A DNA stretch of 64,000 nucleotides. Origin: Planctomycetota bacterium (GTDB taxonomy: Bacteria > Planctomycetota > UBA8742 > UBA2392). The notes under the pieces were generated by a model that ran no database searches, was not told where the DNA came from, and saw only the letters and a program-made list of their open reading frames with translations. The position numbers and the translations under genes were made by a program. Below, piece after piece: positions 59,341 to 64,000 of the stretch. Position 1 is the stretch's first letter, and the number at the start of each line of letters is the position of its first letter. The stretch lies in assembly GCA_016722065.1 (NCBI GenBank), contig JADKGX010000001.1, positions 248,001-312,000 on the forward strand. Direction: 5' to 3'.

Positions 59341-60078
59341 ATGGAAGTTCTGTTTGTGATCAGCAGCCTGGTGAGCGTCGTTGGCGCCATCATTCTGCTT
59401 ACCCAGCGCAACGCGGTGTACGCGCTGTTGGGCCTGCTGATCGCGTTTTTTGGCTCTGCGGGCATCTTTCGCAGCCTGGACGCGCCCTTTATTGCGGTTT
59501 CGCAGATCTTGATCTACGCCGGCGCGCTTGCCGTGATGTTCCTGTTTGTGCTGATGTTCACCGACACCCGTACCCAGCTTGACAGTGGCCCCCCACCGGG
59601 CGCCGTGGGTGCACGCCCCAACTACAAGCCCGGCGAGGACCGCAAGGCCGGCGAGAAACTGATTCGCTTCAACCCGCTGGACCACATACTGCTGCCCCAA
59701 CCCTTGGCGGCGGTGATCGCGATTGCCTTTCTGCTGTGCACCGGATACGCGATTTTCATGCTGCCGGAGCGCTACAACACCTTTGGTGACCTGCCGGCGG
59801 GCTATGACAGCGCCTTGTTTACGGCCGGCGCCGCGGATTCGGGCAGCCGCTTGCTGCCCTTTGGCGGAACCGATGCCGTAAGCAAGACGATTTTTGAAGG
59901 CTTTCCGCTGGCCTTTGAAGTGGTCAGCCTGCTGATCTTTGCGGCCGTGCTGGGCGCGGTGCTTTTGGCGCGGCGCCACCTGGCGGGCATTCCGGGCACG
60001 CAAGATGTTGCCCGGGCTGAAGGCCAGGAACCGCAAGAGAAACCACAGGCCGAAACGGGCCATAAGGGGCACCACTAA
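59341..60078 (+). CDS. nuoJ: NADH-quinone oxidoreductase subunit J
   Basis: 245 aa from the ATG at 59341, preceded by GGAGG. This is an inner-membrane proton-channel subunit of complex I. VLFVISSLVSVVGAIILLTQ forms helix 1. The conserved helix-2/3 block reads NAVYALLGLLIAFFGSAGIF and AVSQILIYAGALAVMFLFVLM, with the pi-bulge helix typical of NuoJ. Two more helices follow a long polar loop, and a His/Glu/Gln-rich cytosolic tail ends the protein. Its TAA directly abuts the nuoK ATG. Confidence 0.95.
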   Translation: MEVLFVISSLVSVVGAIILLTQRNAVYALLGLLIAFFGSAGIFRSLDAPFIAVSQILIYAGALAVMFLFVLMFTDTRTQLDSGPPPGAVGARPNYKPGEDRKAGEKLIRFNPLDHILLPQPLAAVIAIAFLLCTGYAIFMLPERYNTFGDLPAGYDSALFTAGAADSGSRLLPFGGTDAVSKTIFEGFPLAFEVVSLLIFAAVLGAVLLARRHLAGIPGTQDVARAEGQEPQEKPQAETGHKGHH

Positions 60079-60411
60079 ATGGGGCTGCTGGAACCCAAGG
60101 TTGTGTTGATGCTGGCTGCGGCGCTGTTCAGCGCCGGGCTGTACGGCGTGCTTTCGCGCCGCAACATGATCATGATTCTGATGAGCCTGGAGTTGATGCT
60201 GAACGCGGTGAACGTTTCGCTGGTGGCCTATTCTCGGTACTGGGCCGGCCAGGGTGCGGACCTTTTGGGTTCGCACAGCGGGCAGTTCTTTACCTTGATG
60301 GTGATGGCGGTGGCGGCGGCCGAGGTGGGCATCGGTTTGGCCATCATTGTGGCGATTTTCCGGCGCAAGCACACGGCTGACGCCGATGCGGCCTCGGACC
60401 TGAAGAACTAG
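60079..60411 (+). CDS. nuoK: NADH-quinone oxidoreductase subunit K
   Basis: 110 aa, normal length. Three helices: VVLMLAAALFSAGLYGVLS, then NMIMILMSLELMLNAVNVSL with the conserved glutamate (MSLELMLNA) needed for proton transfer, and VMAVAAAEVGIGLAIIVAIF with the second conserved glutamate. It starts immediately after the nuoJ stop; nuoL begins three bases after its own stop. It is part of the antiporter-like membrane arm of complex I. Confidence 0.97.
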   Translation: MGLLEPKVVLMLAAALFSAGLYGVLSRRNMIMILMSLELMLNAVNVSLVAYSRYWAGQGADLLGSHSGQFFTLMVMAVAAAEVGIGLAIIVAIFRRKHTADADAASDLKN

Positions 60412-60414
60412 ACC

Positions 60415-60600
60415 ATGCTCGATCTGCTGTTCGAAAACCATGAGTTTGTGCTGTACCTGGTGGCCCTGCTGCCGTTGTTCGGCTTTTTGATCAACGGCTT
60501 CTTTGGCAGCCGCATGAGTGTGGCCAGCAGCGGGGCATTGCCTCGGGTGCTGTGGTCACTTCGTTTGCGCTGGCGGTGCTGCTGTTTGTGTTTCCGCTGA
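60415..60600 (+). pseudogene. nuoL: N-terminal part of nuoL, in a different frame
   Basis: ATG at 60415, three bases after nuoK. The first 39-40 codons give a typical NuoL start (FVLYLVALLPLFGFLINGFFGSRM). After SVASSG the frame turns into RVLWSLRLRWRCC noise, while the neighbouring frame continues GIASGAVVTSFALAVLLF. Adding one G to the GGGG run at 60532-60535 would join the two frames cleanly. Either a sequencing deletion or a true mutation. Confidence 0.75.
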
Positions 60601-62453
60601 GTGACAACGGCGTGATCCACACCACGGCGGTGGGCTGGATTTCGACCGGCGGGCTGAACATCAGCCTTGGGCTGTACCTGGATCACCTCAGCGGCCTGTA
60701 CATGCTGATCATCACGGGCATTGGCGCGCTGATTCATATCTACAGCATTGGCTACATGAAGCATGACGATGCCTATTGGCGTTACTTTGCCTACCTGAAC
60801 CTGTTTCTGTTTTCGATGTTGATGCTGGTACTGGGCGACAACCTGGTCTGCATGTTCCTGGGCTGGGAAGGCGTGGGGCTGTGCAGCTATCTGCTGATCG
60901 GCTTCTGGTACAAGCACCTGGTCAACACCAACGCGGGCATGAAGGCGTTTCTGGTCAACCGCGTGGGTGACTTCGGGTTCATGATCGGCATGTTCCTGAT
61001 TTTCTGGCACTTCGGGTCGCTGAACTACACCGACCTCTTCCTTAGCGTGGACCAGGCCACGGCCAAGGGTGCGCTGGACAGCAGCCTGTTGAACTGGGCC
61101 TGCGTGTGCATGTTCATTGGCGCCTGCGGCAAAAGCGCGCAGATTCCGCTGTATGTGTGGCTGCCTGATGCCATGGCCGGCCCCACGCCAGTCAGCGCGC
61201 TGATTCACGCCGCCACCATGGTAACGGCCGGCATCTACATGCTGGCGCGGATGAACTTCATCTATGTTCATGCTGAGTACGCCATGACGGTGGTGGCCGT
61301 CATTGGCGCCAGCACCGCGCTGTTTGCGGGCACGATTGGCCTTGTGCAGCGCGATGTCAAGAAGGTGCTGGCCTACAGCACTGTCAGCCAGCTTGGGTTC
61401 ATGTTTCTGGCTGCCGGGCTGGGGCAGTTCAACCTGGCGGTGTTTCATGTGTTCACGCACGCGTTCTTCAAGGCGCTGTTGTTCCTGGGCTCGGGCAGTG
61501 TGATTCACTCCTTGGAACACACGCTGGGCCACGGCAACCCTGACAGCCAGGACATCTGGAAGATGGGCGGCCTGAAGAAGATGCCGGTGACGTGCTGGAC
61601 GATGGTGATTGGATCCCTGGCACTGGCCGGCTTTCCGCTTACGGCGGGCTTCTTCAGCAAGGATGCGATCTTGTTCAGTGCCTTCCATCGTGGCGACACG
61701 CTGGGCTGGGTGCTGTACGGCATGGGCATGGTCGCTGCGGTTTGCACGGCATTCTATACCTTCCGCATGGTCGGGCTTACCTTCTTTGGCCAGTGGCGCG
61801 GCAACGAGGCCGCCTACGCCCACGCCGACGAAGCGCCCGGCAGCATGGCTGTGCCGCTGGTGATTCTGGCCTTCTTTGCGCTGGTTGCCGGCCTGTTGTG
61901 GCTGCCGCCCGCGTTTGCAGACCTGCACCTGCACAGCGAATCGTTCAAGACCTGGCTGGACCCGGTGTGGGCGCAAGGCCAGGCCGCGCTGGCGGCCGAC
62001 AGCCACCTGCGCATGCCCCAGGAACACGACGCAGCCACGATTGCCGCAGAGTGGATGAACATTGCCATCAGCAGTGTGGTGGCGATTGTGATGATCGCCT
62101 TTGCGTTCTCGATCTACAGCAAGGCCGGGAACATTGCCAAAGTGCAGAAACTTGCCTTGCGCGACGGCAAGCCCACGGGCCTCTACACCATGGTGTTGAA
62201 CAAGTATTACGTCGACGAACTGTACGACACGATGATCGTGCGGCCCCTGAAGCTGGTCTCTGACGTGCTGTTTGTGGTGGTTGACGTGGTGGTGATTGAC
62301 CTGATTCTGGTTCGCGGCACAGCCGAAGTAGTGCGCGTGTCCAGCGACCTTGGCCGCCGCATCCAGACCGGGCTGGTGCGCCACTATCTGTATGCGTTTG
62401 CGGTGGGCGCGGTGATTCTGACGGCGCTGTTCTTGATGATCGCCCAGCGCTAG
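60552..62453 (+). CDS. nuoL: NADH-quinone oxidoreductase subunit L (main part)
   Basis: About 633 codons in this frame; the true N-terminus is in the frame starting at 60415. NuoL is the distal proton-pumping subunit of complex I. Visible features are HIYSIGYMKHDDAYWRYFAY, FLGWEGVGLCSYLLIGFWY with the key Glu, the Lys/His-bearing channel helices (NRVGDFGFMIGMFLIF; IPLYVWLPDAMAGPTPVSAL; ATMVTAGIYMLARMNF), FKALLFLGSGSVIHSLEH and the lateral helix/last helices. Length with the N-terminal part (about 680 aa) is normal. nuoM and nuoN do not follow; a strong terminator does. Confidence 0.93.
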   Translation: MVTSFALAVLLFVFPLSDNGVIHTTAVGWISTGGLNISLGLYLDHLSGLYMLIITGIGALIHIYSIGYMKHDDAYWRYFAYLNLFLFSMLMLVLGDNLVCMFLGWEGVGLCSYLLIGFWYKHLVNTNAGMKAFLVNRVGDFGFMIGMFLIFWHFGSLNYTDLFLSVDQATAKGALDSSLLNWACVCMFIGACGKSAQIPLYVWLPDAMAGPTPVSALIHAATMVTAGIYMLARMNFIYVHAEYAMTVVAVIGASTALFAGTIGLVQRDVKKVLAYSTVSQLGFMFLAAGLGQFNLAVFHVFTHAFFKALLFLGSGSVIHSLEHTLGHGNPDSQDIWKMGGLKKMPVTCWTMVIGSLALAGFPLTAGFFSKDAILFSAFHRGDTLGWVLYGMGMVAAVCTAFYTFRMVGLTFFGQWRGNEAAYAHADEAPGSMAVPLVILAFFALVAGLLWLPPAFADLHLHSESFKTWLDPVWAQGQAALAADSHLRMPQEHDAATIAAEWMNIAISSVVAIVMIAFAFSIYSKAGNIAKVQKLALRDGKPTGLYTMVLNKYYVDELYDTMIVRPLKLVSDVLFVVVDVVVIDLILVRGTAEVVRVSSDLGRRIQTGLVRHYLYAFAVGAVILTALFLMIAQR

Positions 62454-62480
62454 CCAGCCCTGCAATTCAGCCTGACCGGC

Positions 62481-62512
62481 AAGCCCGCGCCTGTGCGCGG
62501 GCTTCTTGTTTT
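62481..62512 (+). terminator. rho-independent terminator after nuoL
   Basis: A 10-base perfect stem (AAGCCCGCGC / GCGCGGGCTT) with CTGT loop, followed by CTTGTTTT, 27 bases past the nuoL stop. Confidence 0.92.
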
Positions 62513-62516
62513 GGGC

Positions 62517-63275
62517 TTACCGGCGGCGGGTTCGAAAGGGCGCCCGAACCAGCAGTATCAGGCCGGCCACAAGGGCCGTGATGGCGCAAACAGCCAACGG
62601 GTAGTGCAGCTTCAGCGTCAGGCCGCCAATGAAGGCAAACACCGGGCCATCGGGCTGGGCGCGAATCAGGCGGTCGACAACCAGGTGCACCACCAGCGCC
62701 ACCAACGCCACAACCAGAATGCCAACCGAGCCGTTCTTGAGGTCCTGCCGCGAGGGCGCCATGCCCAGCGTGAAGCACATGGCAAAGTACAGAAACAGCC
62801 ATGTGCGCCAACTGGCCAGTGAAGCCGTCTCCAGGGCCAGTTGCAGGTCACGCAACACCAGCCCGGCCAAGTCCCACAAAAAGGCAAGCTGGCTGGTCTG
62901 CACGCCTTGTGCGCGAACGGCATAGAAGTTCACGGGGCTGGCCAGCAGCACACCCAGCAGCCAAAGGCAAATCGTGCAGCCCAACAACGGCGCCAGGCTG
63001 ATGATCACGTCACCAACGTACTTCAACTTGGGCGGGCCGTGCCGCACTTCGCCGCTGCCGTCGGATCGAAACAGCACCATCGAGTGAATCTTGGCGCCGG
63101 TCAAAAGGCAGCCCGCGGCATGGGACAGCTCGTGCACCGCCACGCCCGGCGCGATCAGCCAGGCCAGCGCCTTGCCCGGCAAGGCCCGTATCCAAAGCGC
63201 CCGCAACCCGTAGGTGCACAGGATCAACAGTGCAACGCCAAGAAACAGGTTCAGAAACGCAGCAAGGGTGGGCAT
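62517..63275 (-). CDS. M50-like membrane metalloprotease homologue
   Basis: 252 aa from the ATG at 63275. There are about six membrane helices. After the first helix comes APGVAVHELSHAAGCLLTG, an HExxH zinc motif (HELSH) of site-2-protease/M50 type. The second metal site is not obvious, so activity is uncertain. Further on it has LKYVGDVIISLAPLLGCTIC and a later polar loop before two helices. Such proteases cut anti-sigma or lipid-linked proteins inside the membrane; no partner is evident. Convergent with nuoL across the terminator. Confidence 0.78.
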   Translation of the reverse strand: MPTLAAFLNLFLGVALLILCTYGLRALWIRALPGKALAWLIAPGVAVHELSHAAGCLLTGAKIHSMVLFRSDGSGEVRHGPPKLKYVGDVIISLAPLLGCTICLWLLGVLLASPVNFYAVRAQGVQTSQLAFLWDLAGLVLRDLQLALETASLASWRTWLFLYFAMCFTLGMAPSRQDLKNGSVGILVVALVALVVHLVVDRLIRAQPDGPVFAFIGGLTLKLHYPLAVCAITALVAGLILLVRAPFRTRRR

Positions 63276-63316
63276 AGGCGGCGGAAATGGGGCGGTGTTA
63301 TGGGCGACACGGGCGG

Positions 63317-64000
63317 CTAGAAGAAGTCCCCGTCCTCGGCCAGGCGCACCTGGTTCTTGCCGTTGTGCTTGCAGTAATACAGGGCTTTGTCGGCTGCGCG
63401 CAGCAACTGGTCTTCGGTGGTGGTGCCCTTGTTCATGCAGGCCAGACCCACCGAAACGGTCACGCCAATCACCTTGCCGGGCTCGTCCAGCAGCGGGATT
63501 TCGATTTCGCTGATCTTGCGGCGAATCTGTTCGCCCTTGACGCGTGCGGCCTCGCCGACTGTTTCTGGCATGATCACGCACACTTCTTCGCCGCCGTAAC
63601 GGCACACAGTATCGAGGTCGCGGAAGCTTACTTTCAGCAGGGCTGCGACCTGTTCCAGCACGCGGTCGCCCTGCTGGTGGCCCCAGGTGTCGTTGACTTT
63701 CTTGAAGTCGTCGATGTCCAGAATCAGCAGCGAAAGGTCGCGCTCGTAACGCAGGGCACGGCGGAATTCGACGACCAGTTGCTCGTCAAAGACGCGGCGA
63801 TTGAACAGCGTGGTCAGGCGGTCCTGGCGGCTTTGCTGCTTGATGCGGTCCAGGTTCTCGTGGTTCTGAATGACCACGCCCAGAAAGTCGGCAATGGTCA
63901 TGATCAAGTCCTTGATCGATTCCTGAATCGGCTTGTGGCTGGCGTAAAAGCGCTGCAGGTTCTTGGGCAGACCCACCTGCAACAGCCCACGAACCTCCGT
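63317..64000 (-). CDS. GGDEF-domain diguanylate cyclase, 5' end beyond window
   Basis: The minus-strand frame is open to the window edge, so the N-terminal sensor part is cut; 227 codons are visible. The first visible residues (PIQESIKDLIMTIADFLGVVIQNHENL) look like the end of a GAF/sensor module joined by a coiled-coil to the GGDEF domain. That domain has DRLTTLFNRRVFDE, LLILDIDDFKKVNDTWGHQQGD, and the signature CRYGGEEVCVIMPE. GGEE(V) is a catalytically competent variant. KVIGVTVSVGLACMN and AADKALYYCKHNGKNQV complete the domain. It should make c-di-GMP in response to the missing sensor domain's signal. Confidence 0.92.
   Translation of the reverse strand, partial: TEVRGLLQVGLPKNLQRFYASHKPIQESIKDLIMTIADFLGVVIQNHENLDRIKQQSRQDRLTTLFNRRVFDEQLVVEFRRALRYERDLSLLILDIDDFKKVNDTWGHQQGDRVLEQVAALLKVSFRDLDTVCRYGGEEVCVIMPETVGEAARVKGEQIRRKISEIEIPLLDEPGKVIGVTVSVGLACMNKGTTTEDQLLRAADKALYYCKHNGKNQVRLAEDGDFF

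Noticed and set aside
60408..62465. A 685-codon minus-strand open frame opposite nuoL
   Set aside because: His/Gln/Arg-rich mirror of a membrane protein; nuoL on the plus strand has conserved motifs throughout.
1..64000. tRNA, rRNA, riboswitch or replication origin
   Set aside because: No cloverleaf with CCA-type acceptor, rRNA segment, known riboswitch core or DnaA-box cluster was seen when reading intergenic regions, though a covariance-model scan was not possible.

Overview
The window reads as a chromosomal piece of a high-GC, Gram-negative (double-membrane) bacterium. The evidence is a BamA-type barrel assembly protein, an OmpH/Skp-like chaperone, two LptF/LptG-family permeases, an LPS-core-type kinase, ADP-heptose genes (gmhA, hldE), an LpxH-like hydrolase and an FadL/PorV-like barrel. 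The mix of LPS genes, a membrane-anchored Ser/Thr kinase, DUF1579 and DUF1428 proteins, pseudopilin-like giants and very large secreted proteins of unknown function resembles Planctomycetota. That placement is an inference from gene style, not from a marker tree. No rRNA, tRNA or CRISPR array was found.

Layout. 0-5 kb: DUF1579 (cut by the window edge), gluQ, a Leu/Phe/Val dehydrogenase, an EamA transporter, a secretin-N-domain protein without a secretin barrel, and a sigma-factor fragment (region 2 only) overlapping a small membrane protein. 5-14 kb: ligA, then a minus-strand LPS cluster (LpxH-like, hldE, gmhA, ChaN-like), then cinA and pirin. 14-22 kb: a CMD-family protein, an outer-membrane barrel, a diheme cytochrome c with one CX4CH site, an MFS transporter, an anchored beta-rich protein and a threonine-dehydrogenase-like enzyme. 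22-32 kb: an envelope operon bamA-skp-nitroreductase-aroC-LptF/G with repeated ATGA overlaps, a WaaP/Kdo-kinase-like gene, a second LptF/G gene, and rpmH encoding an L34 with a long basic tail. 32-41 kb: a 1241-aa exported CARDB-like protein, Trm112, ileS with altered HIGH and KMSKS signatures, and purN. 40-53.6 kb: a mostly minus-strand surface cluster made of a membrane Ser/Thr kinase, two tandem paralogous exported proteins with nearly identical DNA cores, a giant GspK-like pseudopilin fused to a LamG-like region (frame interrupted), a vWA protein, and a divergent HEAT-repeat lipoprotein.

53.6-58.7 kb is an accessory island with visibly lower GC. It holds small unknown genes, some resembling immunity proteins, together with orphan C-terminal gene fragments, a transposase tail relic, an LRR protein with a perfect Shine-Dalgarno, and three diverged copies of a roughly 130-205 bp dispersed element. 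58.7-64 kb returns to core genes: DUF1428, nuoJ-nuoK-nuoL (nuoL interrupted by an apparent one-base deletion in a G run), a strong terminator, an M50-like membrane protease and a GGDEF protein cut by the right edge.

The most unusual items are the accessory island with its fragment-repeat-gene pattern, the gene-converted exported paralogues beside a GspK-LamG giant, the sigma region-2-only protein coupled to a membrane peptide, and the ileS signature changes. Two apparent frameshifts (near 47.05 kb and 60.53 kb) may be assembly errors and should be checked first.
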